This document shows positions 11,716-23,449 of a stretch of DNA of 64,000 bases, piece by piece; position 1 is the stretch's first letter, and the number at the start of each line of letters is the position of its first letter. The stretch comes from Eurosta solidaginis (lineage: Eukaryota; Arthropoda; Insecta; Diptera; Tephritidae), in assembly GCF_040869045.1 (NCBI RefSeq), contig NC_090322.1:278406662-278470661 (forward strand). The letters are read 5' to 3'. The notes beneath the pieces were generated by a model. That model saw only the letters and a program-made list of their open reading frames with translations. It made no database searches and had not been told where the DNA came from. Both the position numbers and the translations under genes were made by a program.

Positions 11716-13439
11716 CACTGAAAGAAATGGTGCTAGTAAATCAACAAATCTGTTCTGTTGTTCTTGACTTAACGGAGATTCGGTGAAATTGATCGAATTA
11801 CGGTTAATTCGACCGAGTTCTTTGTCAAGCGAACAAATTAGTTTAGTCATTTCAACAGAAGACAAATTGTCGCTCTTTAGTTAAAAATTCTGTAAAATTG
11901 ACAGATTCCTAATCAATCTAACTGATTTTTTTGTTAACACAACTGATCTCATTGGTCATTTCAACAGCGATCAACAGCCAATACAAGAGCAAATTTCAAA
12001 GAGAATTTTACGCTCACAGCACTCTCTACTTTGTACTTATCACGATGGTGCCACTTGTTAAAAAAAAAAACACCAAAATAAGACAGCCACCAAATCGAAA
12101 AAACACACAGAAAGTAGTTTTTCAGTTACCAATACAAACGAAAAACCCTTTTTTGAATTTATTCTGCAAAAAATCATGAGATACCGGGACACCTATTTAT
12201 CGGGTACAATTTGGCAACTTCTCCTCCAAGCGAAATGCAAAACTGCGCCCTCTTTTTGCAAAAGTTTTGTTTGAACGAACAGGATTTTTCCAAAATTAGT
12301 AACATTTTGTTCAAGTTTTTACGAATTTTCACTCACGCGAACGTATCTAATAAGATAATAAAAAACTTCCTTTTTAATGTTGATATTTCCGACAACATAA
12401 AAGTTTGAGTTGTTTTGGAATCGTTTCAACTTAAAGTGTCACGAAAATTAAACTTGCCGAATTACATGTAAAGTTACTCCAGTGGTGAATTACCTTGCTG
12501 CGATTTGATTCTTTACTTTTCTATAACTTACAAGTTCTTTATTTAAAATGTTATGTCAAATATTTATACTAAAAGTTTGTTCGAAACAATCAAGTGTGGC
12601 AACTACATGCGTGAGAAGAAATTGAGAGTGAACTGAGCTGCAACTGTAAGAATTGAGAAACAGATTTGTGACTACTATTTTCAATTCTATTTGCAAAGCG
12701 AAGCTCAAAATTATAAATTAAATAAATTATAAAATATAAAATTTGGCGAAAGTGTGTTTAATAAAACAAAATAATAAAGTGTATAATGTTTAATGTGTGC
12801 CAGCATATTTGATGTGCGCCAAATTGAAGTTCTGTTAGTAAGTGCCACCGTGATGTGATGGTAGCGTGCTCCGACTACCACATCGAATGCCCTGGGTTCA
12901 CACCGCGGGCAAAGCAACATCAAAATTTTAGAAATAAGGTTTTTCAATTAGAAAACACTTTTTCTAAGCGGAGTCGCCCCTCGGCAGTGTTTGGCAAACA
13001 CTCCGTGAAAGCTCATCTACTTCGCAGATGCTGTTCGGAGTCGGCATAAAACAAGTAAGTCACATCCCGCCAATTTGTAGGAAAAAAATAGGAGCACGAC
13101 GCAAATTGGAAGAGAAGCTCGGGATTAGATCTCTTCGGACGTTATCGCGCCTTACATTTTTTTTTTAGTAAGTGCGTACATATGTATGTATACGTAGCAA
13201 GCATGCGTATTTATGTATTCACATATTTACGTGTGTATGTATAACGCAACACAGGTACTTTGATACAAAGCTGTCACAACAACTTTTTTTGTTCATTTGA
13301 CTACTAAAACGGTCAATTACGAATCAACGATTTGTGCGCAGTTTATTCAACATCTTGTTGCGATGGCTAAAAATTGACAGAAATTTCGGTTGAATTGACC
13401 CGTTTTTCGGTTGATTTTACTAGTCTTTTTCTTTCAGTG
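11716..13439 (+). mobile_element. CACTG-ended TIR element, copy A (non-autonomous)
   Basis: Begins CACTGAAAGAAATGGTGC and ends with the inverted CTTTTTCTTTCAGTG. A second copy with the same ends and interior order is at 36397-37980, same orientation. Interior reading frames are short and unlike any transposase I know. A SINE is inserted at 12846-13164. The target duplication is not resolved, so the superfamily (CACTA-like, or other) is open. Confidence 0.65.
12846..13164 (+). repeat. tRNA-derived SINE, near full length
   Basis: The head carries an A-box-like GTGATGGTAGCGTGCTCCG and a B-box-like GGTTCACACCGCGG spaced as in a tRNA gene, followed by a non-tRNA body. Flanked by the 11-bp duplication TTAGTAAGTGC (12835-12845 and 13165-13175), which shows retroposition. 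It sits inside the CACTG-ended element at a different place from the SINE in copy B. Confidence 0.85.
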
Positions 13440-13799
13440 TTCAAAGAGTAAGCTCCAACAAGAATTTAGTTTAAAAAAGTCAAAATTTAAATTTACGAAT
13501 GACTTCATTTTTTAAGTTCAATACATTTTTTATCCGAACTTCATTGAAGCAGTTTATATATTTCCGCGAAAGTTGAATTGGAAATTTGGTGTGAAAACTT
13601 TCGAAATACTGCCTGAATTTGTTAAAATGCTCGACAGACAATGATAGGCGTGTTACTTAAAGTTACCTCCACTTTGGGTTAAAAAGTTTCTCATAATTAC
13701 AGAAAATAATTTCCCCAATTTTTTAATATAACGGGAAATAATAAGCTACTGTCGTTTGTAGATATAGTTTTCTTTTAATTTTTTGGTCACATACATACA
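13440..13799. other. No recognised feature
   Basis: AT-rich spacer between the CACTG-ended element and hAT copy 2. It ends in a short ACATACATATGTATG microsatellite that served as hAT target. Confidence 0.5.
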
Positions 13800-14169
13800 T
13801 ATGTATGCAGGCCCGACGAGAGGGGGGTGGGAATGGGGGGATTCCCCCGGGCCCGGGGTTTCTCAGGGGGCCCGCGATTTAGAAGTACCAAGACATTTAT
13901 TTTTAATTCAGGAGAGTCTTTAGTTGTTCCATGTACAAATTTTAAGCCGAATTTCAAAAGCAACGAATATTGATAATGATTTTTTGCCTGGGCCTTCGAA
14001 CAGTGAGGAGACAATAAAAACATCAAACAAAAATGTATATTTACATTAATCCGAAATCGTAAAGTTTTCGTGGTGACACTGATGAAGGTTAATCTTCAAA
14101 AAGTCTTCCAACAATACCACCAACTCTGTATCAAAGTTCAGATTATTTAAACGACTTCGATATCGATAC

Positions 14170-16170
14170 CGTGAAGAATGAGTTTTTGCGATCTGAAGAA
14201 GTCGAGGTCATCAAAGTGTCCTCTTATTTTTCAACGTGATTGTCATGACGAGGGTTTTCCTACCGCATTATTAAACAGAATCTTGCCAAATGGAGAGAAA
14301 GTGGAGCGTGACTGGTTAGTGTGGAGTGCCAGTAGCAATGCTTTTTATTGCCTACCATGTCGTCTGTTAAGCACCAATACTTTAAATCGACCTAAAATTT
14401 GTTGTCCTGGCGGATATTCGAAATTCCAGGAATGGAAGAAGCTATACGATGAACTGCCATCACACGAAAACACTCAAGATCACATTAAATGTTATATTCA
14501 ATGGCGATCTTTACAAAATCTAATTCAAAAGGAGGCTACAATTGATACACTTATTAATGAACAGCTAATCACTGAAACTCAAAAGTGGAAAGAAATTTAT
14601 CTAGAATTTTGGACACTATTTTATTTTTGGGTGAAAGAGGCCTAGCTTTCAAAGGCGAAAGTATATATCTTGGTGAACGAAACGATGGACATTTTTTTGG
14701 GCATCTAAGATCTCTCAAGCGATTATGATTCGATACTTAGAGATCATTTTGAGAAAGTTAGGATTTCACAACGACAGCACAAACGTTTACAAGTTCACTA
14801 TCTTTCCCCAGACATTCAGAACGAGTTTATAGAAATTTGTGCAAGGCAAGAAAGCCAAGTATTTTGCTATTATCGTTGATGCTATGCCACGTTGACTACG
14901 TTCATTTTGCGCTAACTCCATTTCAATTCGAAAGCAACAAATTTAACAATTCAAGAACGGTGTTTGGCTTTCGTGAATTGTAACCAAAAAACTGGTCAGA
15001 AAATCGCTGATCTAATTTGCCATACTCTAGGTAAACATGAAATCCCATTAAAAGATTGACGTGCACAAGGGTACGATAACGGCGCCAATATGAAAGGAGC
15101 TTACAACGGAGCACTAGGTCACATTGTCGACAAAAAATCGAATGCTGCCTTGTGCAACCCACAGTCTCAATTTATGTGGTGTTGATACTGCAGAATGTTG
15201 TACGGCTGCAATTACTTTCTTCGGAGTTGTACAAAAATGTTTTACTATTTTCAGCACACATTCCACAATGAGAGGACATCCTCAAAAAAAAAAAAAAACA
15301 AAGTGTACCGAGCTTTCTTCATAGCCTTTCAGCCAAAAGCCAAATTTGACTGCGCAAGCATACGGAGATGTTACCGGCATTCTCAAGTACATCAACAAGT
15401 TCGAATGTATCTTGCTGTCCTCAATTTGGTTCAAAATACTGACTACCATTAATGAAAAAAACGTGGTTCTCAAAGCTAGAGACACCACCATAGATGTTGA
15501 GGTCCGACATCTAGATGCCTTATTAGCTGATTTGAAGTTGAGCAGGAACCAATGGGAAACAATTTTAAACGAATGCAAAACAGTTGCTACTCAATTGAAC
15601 ATCTCGCCAAAGTTTCCGGACATTCGAAAAAGAAAACCCAAAAGGCGTTCTGAAGCTAATTTAAATGAGATGATTCAGAGTCTGATTTTAAAAACAATAC
15701 ATTCCTGGTGATCTTTGATTCGGTAATCACTGGCATTACTGAACGATTTGCAGGTATGAGAAGTTTAAGCGAGACGTTTTCCTTTTTGTGGCAATTTAAA
15801 GACATGGTCAAAACTGCGGTTCTGGCGAGCGCAGCAAAATTTGTCGAAAAATACAAGTCCGACGTTTCTCAAAGCTTAGAATGCGAAATAATTCACTTGA
15901 AACACATTTACGAAGCAAATTTTGATAAAAGACTGTCACCATTGGAATTGCTAAATGCCATCTATGTACATATGTTCGAAATCTGTATATGATTTTCCCC
16001 AACATTTGTGTTACGTATCTTTTGCACTATACCTGTCACTGTAGCTAGTGCAGAACGTTCCTTCAGCGTCCTTTCAAGAATCAAAAACTTTCATAGATCG
16101 TGTTCATCTAAAGAGTGAGTTTTATGACTTGCCACGCTTTGTGTTGAATCCGTTTTGGCAAGACAGTTAA
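14170..16170 (+). pseudogene. hAT transposase pseudogene, ZMYM1/DUF4371 type
   Basis: The longest piece, 14178-14645, carries the TTF-type zinc-binding segment: DWLVWS, FYCLPCRLLS, then CCPGGYSKFQEWKKLYDELP, HENTQDH and KCY. Downstream, broken frames preserve DUF4371-type peptides, including a YDNGANMKG motif near 15070-15100, followed by 15346-15711 and 15708-15992 with the central domain. Near 16020-16090 is a hAT dimerisation signature of the form I-P-V-T-V-A-S-A-E-R-S-F-S. Stops and shifts, including a poly-A expansion at about 15287-15298, disable it. The domain order matches copy 1, so both derive from one autonomous ancestor. No spliced form would restore it. Confidence 0.85.
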
Positions 16171-16374
16171 ATTTTGATATTGATATTTTGAAAAAAGTAA
16201 GAAAAGCCACTCTTTGATATCCGAACCTTCCATATTGAATAATTAAAATTTATATTCATCACTAAATTTATCAAAAATGTATTAAAATATTACCAAATAA
16301 CTAGAAAGGTTTATTCGAAACAATATGTGGGTGTTAAAAGAGAATTTTATTTCTACGTTGCAATAAAATAGTAT

Positions 16375-16897
16375 TGTGACGAATATTAGAAACACTAAGG
16401 GATACTATCATCTCTAAGCCAACACTAAGCAGTGACTTGTATGCACATCAATAAATCCTTCATTATGTCTATACATATGTCCATACAAGCAGCGGAGTGC
16501 AACGCACAAACACATGCATATATCTGAGATACTCCCGAAAGTAGGCAATTATTTGTGCAAGTATGACTCACATATACACGCGCATATGAGAAGCTATAAA
16601 CGTAGTTATAGCTGGTAATTTTATAGCTCGTAACTAACTAGTAAATTCTAGAAATAGAAGGGCCTAAAAATATGCCAACGAGGAAACCAAACAGTATACA
16701 AGCAGCAACAATTGAGGCACGACCAGTCAACATGATTTAAGCAAGCTATCAGTTGCGAAGTATAAGTGTTATTTCCAAGTAGTCTAATAAAATCCATTTT
16801 TGCATTATTCAATATTGGAGTTATTTATTCAACAGTTTAGTGATTCGAACGTTAGCAGAAGATTTGGAATAAGCGGAATTGCACTAAATTCGTTAGA
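16375..16897 (+). mobile_element. Solo LTR of a Ty3/gypsy-type element
   Basis: About 520 bp running from TGTGACGAATATTAG to AATTCGTTAGA. It matches the LTRs of the element at 53975-57763 over its length, including the AACACTAAGG start region, GTGACTTGTATGCACATCAA and the TTATTTATTCAACAGTTTAG 3' part. It is flanked by GTAT on both sides (16371-16374 and 16898-16901). No internal sequence remains, so it arose by LTR-LTR recombination after insertion into hAT copy 2. Confidence 0.85.
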
Positions 16898-17172
16898 GTA
16901 TAAATAGTAAATATTCTGTGTTAATTTGATTTTCAGCTCTTAGTCCGAAAATCATTTAGTTGATGTGGCAAACATTTTTTTAATGTAGTCCATCAATAAT
17001 GATTCATGAATGAGACGGCATTAATTCAAATTAACCAAATGTATTAGTCGATTTTTTATAGGGGGCCCGTAAATTGTTTAGTCCCGGGCCCGGATTTTCT
17101 CTCTACGGCCCTGTATGTATGTACATTTATCTTTTAGTTATATGTATGTACATATATGTGTTCCGCGGTCAG

Positions 17173-17954
17173 TAGTGGAATTCACTAACTTATAACGATG
17201 CGATTTGTCGAGATTTTAATTAACGATTTTGGCGCTGGCCTAATCGATTGTACTATTCACTAACTTAGTTTTAACGACTCGAAATAAATGATATTTAAAT
17301 TTCGTTTTAATAGTGGAAAGGTGGCATCACCGCTTAAAAAAACTTAAAAAATGAGAAAAGAACAAAAGGAATGCCAAAAATAAATAAATTCCGTATACCA
17401 ACTGCTTTTAAAAGTCATTTTTGTGAAGTTGTTACCTATTTTAAGAAAAGGTAAGTAAATGCTATATTAATTTCTTTTTTTTCTGTTGATTGCGCAGTTA
17501 TTCTTGTACCCCTTAATTGACCATCAAGTTGACAAATAATATCATGAGCCAAGCCTGGGGTTAGTCGGTACAGTTTTCGAAACTCCGTTGCATTCAAGTG
17601 GAATGGGTCATCTACTTCTCTAAGAAGGTGTCTGTCCACTGGCGATGGACTTAGTAATTCTTCATCTTGTGATAAAACGTACACCAAGTACTCAAATGCC
17701 ATTGGATTTATGCATAAAGCAGCTTTTCGTGTTTGAAAGTATTTAATTAAAATTCCGATTTTTTTTTTAACTAAAATTGCCAAAAATATTAATTTCGTGA
17801 TTTTAATTTATTTGCTGTTTATTTAGCAACACAGCTGATCGTCGAGAAACAAATATCGTTACAAAATAGTTACTGAATAACGAAATCGGTATAGTTATCG
17901 ATTCGCAAATAAAGCGATGGCAAATGTGGTTAAATAAGTTAGTGAATTCCACTA
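17173..17954 (-). mobile_element. PIF/Harbinger-type element, internally deleted
   Basis: Inverted termini TAGTGGAATTCACTAACTTA (17173) and its complement ending at 17954, flanked by CAG on both sides (17170-17172, 17955-17957). A 3-bp duplication fits PIF/Harbinger, though TWA is the commoner target. It contains a transposase remnant at 17436-17783. Confidence 0.75.
17436..17783 (-). pseudogene. Harbinger (HARBI1-like) transposase, amino-terminal remnant
   Basis: A 115-codon frame on the minus strand. Residues about 58-95 carry the DPFHLNATEFRKLYRLTP segment followed by L-x-x-D-I-I-x-x-L-x-x-x-L, the alpha-helical region that precedes the DDE_Tnp_4 nuclease domain in HARBI1-like proteins. 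The DDE catalytic domain is absent; full-length relatives are around 350-400 residues. The frame ends within AT-rich sequence near 17440 where a deletion has removed the rest. Confidence 0.7.
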
Positions 17955-17957
17955 CAG

Positions 17958-18429
17958 ATATCGTTTCTAGTTTTCTTTATGAATTAATTTTGATTCAAAA
18001 TTTTTCAGTGCCATAATACTTTTGAATAATTTTTAGTTGTCAGTTTGTTAGTTTAAATTATTTTTTATGCTGAAGTGCCCGTTTATGAAAGTACTTGCTT
18101 TGCGCTGAGGAGATGCTTTGCATTTTTTTTTTAATTTGAAAAGTAAGTTTGTATCTGTGCTTATTATTCAGGGCAAAACAAAAGTGCTATAAGTGTAAAG
18201 GCGTTGATCACTTCTGATTATAATATACATATATATATATGTAACGTAAGTAAGTACCTGCCACACGGAGCTAATTGCGTGATCAGCGGCCCAAAAAAAC
18301 AGCGCCATGCTTCCAACCCAAATATTTCTGTACCGAATCGCTGTTTTCAAATTAGCTTGTAAGCGGGTGTACAATCACAAGGTATTACCTTGGTAAGATA
18401 CAGGGTCTATATAAACCTTTTACTACTTT
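17958..18429. other. No recognised feature
   Basis: AT-rich spacer with a short (TA)n run at 18224-18240. No coding or repeat end recognised. Confidence 0.45.
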
Positions 18430-20530
18430 ATGGATATTGACATCCGGTTGCAAGTAAACTCCACCTTGAATTCCATTACCATTATATTCTTAACCATTGG
18501 GATACTGCCAGAAATATTATACAGCTCCACAAATCAAGGAATGTGTGCAACCTTTTCTGCGCACCAGGATAACCTGCATTACAATTAAGAGATGTGATTA
18601 CAGCCTTTATATATCGATTTGTATAATATATCTGTTCGAGTCTACGACTTAAAGTTCATCTAGTAATCACATTCATTCTATATCCGATTCGGCATAGCAT
18701 AACGCAGTTTCAAACATTTCAAAAAGAAGAGGAAGCCACACCCATTCTTAGAAATATCAACTGTTTTTCAAAATCGGTAGGCATCTTCCCAGCCAACATT
18801 AAGTTAAACTTATTACTCAACCACTTTGCCCAACAGGCATGCAAAAGGGTCACAATTAAGGAATGTGAGCAACCTTTTCTTTGTTCCGCAGAAGAATCAT
18901 TGAAAAGTTTATGCCTGGATTAGTATAGGTAAAGTGGCCGCTTTACCCATACCTACTTCGGGCATATTCTACTACCATTTATCCGCAGGGGGAGGGCAAT
19001 TGCGGACAGTCGATAAGTGCTTAACGTTGGTACCTGTCTACGAAGACCCCACCCCACGGTGTTAAACACAGATCAATGTCCGTTGATCTTCAGCCCAACA
19101 AGTTGGCACCAATCGGTGAGCTGGGGTGTTCAGGTCCACCAGCCTTGGTTTGGCCGAGGAGGACTATCCACCCTCCTCTTCCATTTTCGGGTAATGTCAC
19201 CCGGTTGCACGGCAACTCCACCGCGAGTTCCGTTGTTGTCTCAGTGTCCCGCTTTCATTGATTTTGATATCTCGATATCTGATTAAGAAGTTAATCAGAT
19301 TGAGATATTGTGTTTTATCGCAATTTAGAAATGTGACCAACCTTTCCTGTCCTGCAGTGTTACAACAATGTAAAACATTGTTGACGACGGAGCTGGTTTT
19401 GCTTAGATATTGCTTAAAGGCCGCACTACGTTGACAAACAGAGTGAGCTTGGCAACTATTATGCTCCGTATTAAACTCCAACACAATTAAAATCAAGGGA
19501 TGTGACCAACCTTTTCCGCACACAGACCTGCGAGTGCCGAGTGCCCGCCTCAGCAATGTCTCTCGACATCGCTTAAGACCACACTCGTTGACTTGACATT
19601 GCGCGCCATATTGTGCTACATTTGGCTTCCATATTTGCTACTATTATTTTACTCCAATTTCCACTCAATTACGCAACAATTATGCTCCATTTTATACTCC
19701 AAATTACACTCCTACCACAATTAAAGGGATGTGCCCAACCTTTTCCGATCACAGACCTGTAAGTACCGAGTACCTGCCCCAGCAACATCTTCGCATAGCA
19801 GTCGGCCACACTGCAGTGATTTGACAGCATCAAATTTTGCCACATTTTTGGATGTGGCCATCCATTCTGCGAACGCCTCCTATTCGCTACGCAGTTTAAG
19901 GCATCCTCAAACATCTCAAAAGACGAGATGAGCACCGGCCCACTCGTACAATTATCGATTGTTTTTCGGCTGGCGATAGACATACGTTTCATATCTCACC
20001 ATCTTTCATCCGTGTTTCACCATCTTTCTCCGGTATCTCCGGTTGCCACAATTATGGGATGTGACCAACCTTTCATCTGCCCCTCAGGGTCAGTTTCTCA
20101 ATGAATTTGGGTATACTGTGACAAGCAAGAGACCGAATTCCCTTGGGTCTTGCGCCTCCAAGGGAAAACAAGTCTACTCAGAGCGTGTCATAAAGTGAAC
20201 TCTTATTTGAAACCACAGCCACCGCGATGCTCCCACAAGGGGACCATCCCAGGACAGGATGTGAGACCTGAGTACAAAGCATCGTTCGATGCAGTGCATC
20301 AGATCACACTGACTTCTCCTGCTCCCGCGGTAGCAGTGTTTATAAAGACCTTGCCTAGGGTCCCACAGGGTGATACCCGCGTCCACCCTGCTACCTTTCG
20401 AGTAAAACACCTTACTCATGGATTGGGTACCCATGGTATTATGGTCGCCTTTTACGACCGGTATACCTACCGTGGGTATATTTTTTCCCCTAGCCCACAG
20501 GGGTGGCAATTATGGACAGTATAAATTCGA
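18430..20530 (+). repeat. Degenerate array of non-LTR-type untranslated repeats
   Basis: The phrase ATGTGACCAACCTTT or a near variant occurs six times (about 18540, 18860, 19330, 19500, 19730, 20060), usually preceded by CAATTAA-GGG and several times followed by CAGACCTG--AGT-CCGAGT. A second phrase, CCGGTTGCA with ACTCCACC, recurs near 18450 and 19200. A third, TATACCTACCGTGGGTATAT followed by CCCACAGGGG, lies at 20459-20510, a weaker form is near 18950-18990, and a close relative is at 58290-58330. The composition suggests stacked untranslated ends of non-LTR retrotransposons. No protein frame is credible. Confidence 0.5.
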
Positions 20531-20555
20531 TTAAATAATATGGTCTATACCGGAC

Positions 20556-20700
20556 TACGAAAACAGTAAATAGAGGCACACCTCAGGGTGGGGTGCAATA
20601 GCCGCTGTTGCGGACTCTGAAAATTAACCTTGGGGGTTCGACGTTGGGCCTGTGATAATAACACAGGCCGAGAAATTGTTAGACCCAAAACTTAACCTAT
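20556..20700 (+). pseudogene. Non-LTR reverse transcriptase motif fragment
   Basis: Translates to a V-N-R-G-T-P-Q-G-G-V pattern, then a stop, then P-L-L. This is the RT motif B block (GTPQGG) of R1/LOA/I-like non-LTR elements. The catalytic DD box does not follow within readable sequence. A small decayed remnant, probably belonging with the adjacent untranslated repeats. Confidence 0.55.
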
Positions 20701-22544
20701 ACTTTTCTGAAGGTCTTAGCTATTAATTAATTGTTGATCCACGGGCTAGGTTAATAACAGTGCAACTATTGCTCATAGAAGTTTTCAGTCGCTCGGCGGA
20801 TCCCAAATCCACTCGACCCTTCGGCGACCATGTGCTTCTTTTTTAACCGCCTTTGACGTTTCAGAAATCACTCGCTTCATAATCTCACTTAAGCTCCCAA
20901 CAAAATTGAGTTTCAGGATCGGGTTAGGTATACAAATTTTACCAGCTCTCTTCACGAAGAGTTTTCCCTTTCAAGCAACTCCAATATTGATCTATTAAAG
21001 AATGTCGAATATTTTTGATGAGGGCAAAACTAATCACTATAGTGGCGATGGGATGAACAATTAATCCGCCAACGAAACTAACAGTTTAAGTTACAAAATA
21101 GAGTGAAAAGACGGGGCAGAAGTATAATGATGTTTCGATGTTGTTCATTATATGATATTAGAGCATTGCAAAGAATAACACGTGACTGGTATGACAAAAA
21201 ATTAGTCCGTAATGAATGTTTTTATGTTCTGTTGTGCGCCTCCCAACATACAGATTTGAATCGTTTTGAGAATATAATGCGGACTGTGAAGCTAGAATAG
21301 AAGCAGTTTAGAAAAATAGATTTATGATAGAATGCATAGTTGATTTTGGGATTCATCATTAAGAGTCAGTGCGAATTGCGGATGATTTTCATGCCCCGAA
21401 GATGCTTCGCTATTATCAAGGTCAGACGATCAAGAATTAATTGTAAGGAAACAAAAGTAGTTTTTCAGCTGAAATTTAATAAATGTTACAAATAAAATTA
21501 AAATATTTTTTTTGTGTCTGGCCTGTTTCTTAGTTTATGAGCTGATAGCGTTCCGATTATGATTTTTTATAAGGCCAGGAGTTTCAAAGGGGACACCAAC
21601 GATGCAAAGTTCACGACAGCTAAGATACTATTTACATTATAATTATAATTAATTTTGTAATATACCAGATGTTATAAACTTATATATCTTGTTAAATACC
21701 TATACATACATATAAATTATTAGCTATAATCCTGGACCTTCTCATAGATATGTTTGGTTAATATTTAAACATATGTCCTATTTCTTCCCTCTGCTCTCAG
21801 GAATTAGCAAACTGTCGAGTTTTATTACTTAAAAGATATTCGCTCAAAACATCGTCAATTACTAACCACAAAACTGCAAAATTGACCGCAAATTGGTCTT
21901 TAGCAATTTTTTCGGGTTCATTTGCGTGGTGCGAGCTATAAAATAAAAGTTGTGTGCATTAAATGCATTTTGAAACAAAAACTAAAAATGTACAAATGTA
22001 TTTTAATTGTTCTGCTGTCGTTTTGAATGAGCGATCTGACCCTTACACTTCTTTTTGCCATTGTTCATGTTCATCATTAGGGAACCACAATTGCACATAA
22101 TTAGAAAATTACGAACTAATATGACAGCAGCGTATACACAAAAAGGCAGCACATGATAACGGCAAAACGGACTGGGTCTACTAAAATTCGCTATTGCGGT
22201 ATCCTTTGTAAAACAGTAGGAGGCCATTTGAAAAGTGCTGAAATGGCGCCGAGGAGCGGAAAGAAATCAATCAAATATTCATGTTACATTTGTTATTCAT
22301 GTTCTTCTATAATTTTGTTAGTGGCTTTATTCACCTTTTCCAAATACAAAGATAATGTTTCTTACTTAGCTACATACATACACACAAACATATACACATG
22401 CAGTGCATACGTAATTGCGACAAGTTTAGGTTAGTGTAACATTCCGATCACGGTTACTTCCGCTCCCTTATAAAATACTCTTTTAGCAAAGCCAAAACTG
22501 TAACAGATGAAATTTAGGTAAATATGTTGGTACATTCTTACGCA
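20701..22544. other. No recognised feature
   Basis: AT-rich sequence. The short frames at 21103-21300, 22003-22227 and 22153-22434 have no recognisable domain. A short microsatellite lies near 22375. Confidence 0.4.
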
Positions 22545-23449
22545 CAGTAGCGGATCCAGAGAAGAAAAGTGGGGGAAGATTAGAGATTCCCGCCCTTCAT
22601 CTCTCGGATGGCATACAATTTAATATAAAACTTACCCCTGTTATTTACATTAAATAAAATTCTCGAAAATCTAAGAAACAAACTTTAATGAATTTAGTGG
22701 CTGAAATTGGTAAAACAAAAACATTTTTAATAAAATTCAAAAAAATGTCGAACTTTTTATTTAGAACTCTCTGTAGTTTTTGAGTATGCAGTTTTGTAGC
22801 TCAATCATTTTTATCCCAAAAAGTTAGAGGTCTCTCAAAATTCGTATTAAAATTTTAAAATTTATTCTCCGACGTATGTTTTTATCTCACATACTTAGGG
22901 CGCATAACTTTATTTTTTATATGGAAGAATATCCGAAACACCCGATAAACCCAAACCTTTTTCGTATTGAGCTTTCGAAGTTTTTCAAATGTATCGTGTG
23001 TTTGTGTGCTCATCACTGACTTGAGGAGAAATGTAACGACCATTAAATAATATGAAAGCTGAAACGAGGAGCTTCCGATTAAAACGCAATAGTTACAATC
23101 GAACAGTTTCGAGAAAATGTTGTGAGAAAATGAAATGTCTTAGTGCAAATCCATATTTTAAATCGGAATTTGAAGTAGATCAGACCAATTATCCTTATAC
23201 TTATCACAAACTACCTTGAATGAAAATGAGAACATGATTATATCAAAAATTAAACCAGTTTAAATGTATTTATTGCGTTTTGATATGGAACTCCTCAAAT
23301 ATAATCCTTAATAAGGGGATCAATACCTGGGAACCTGACTCTATGGGTTTCGAAATATGACACCGTCAACGATTTTTATGAGTTATTTCCGTTCGTTAAC
23401 GAAACTCTAAATGAAATAAAAATTAAAGGTTAATTTATATTTGGTTCAA

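Larger units (their letters stand above)
13808..17113 (+). mobile_element. hAT DNA transposon, copy 2 (inactivated, hosts a solo LTR)
   Basis: Starts CAGGCCCGACGAGAG and ends CTCTCTACGGCCCTG. The identical octamers TATGTATG at 13800-13807 and 17114-17121 form a perfect 8-bp target duplication, diagnostic of hAT. It is the sister of 2567-5354 in opposite orientation and lacks the ~600-bp segment that copy 1 has. A solo LTR sits at 16375-16897 between the transposase end and the right terminus. Confidence 0.9.

Noticed and set aside
12846..12920. Possible host tRNA gene
   Set aside because: A and B boxes are present but the cloverleaf cannot be closed, and the same head is joined to the same body at other loci with target duplications, so it is a SINE.
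20150..20524. 124-codon plus-strand frame overlapping a 111-codon minus-strand frame
   Set aside because: Lies in the GC-richer untranslated-repeat zone, is open on both strands and has no domain; best explained by base composition.
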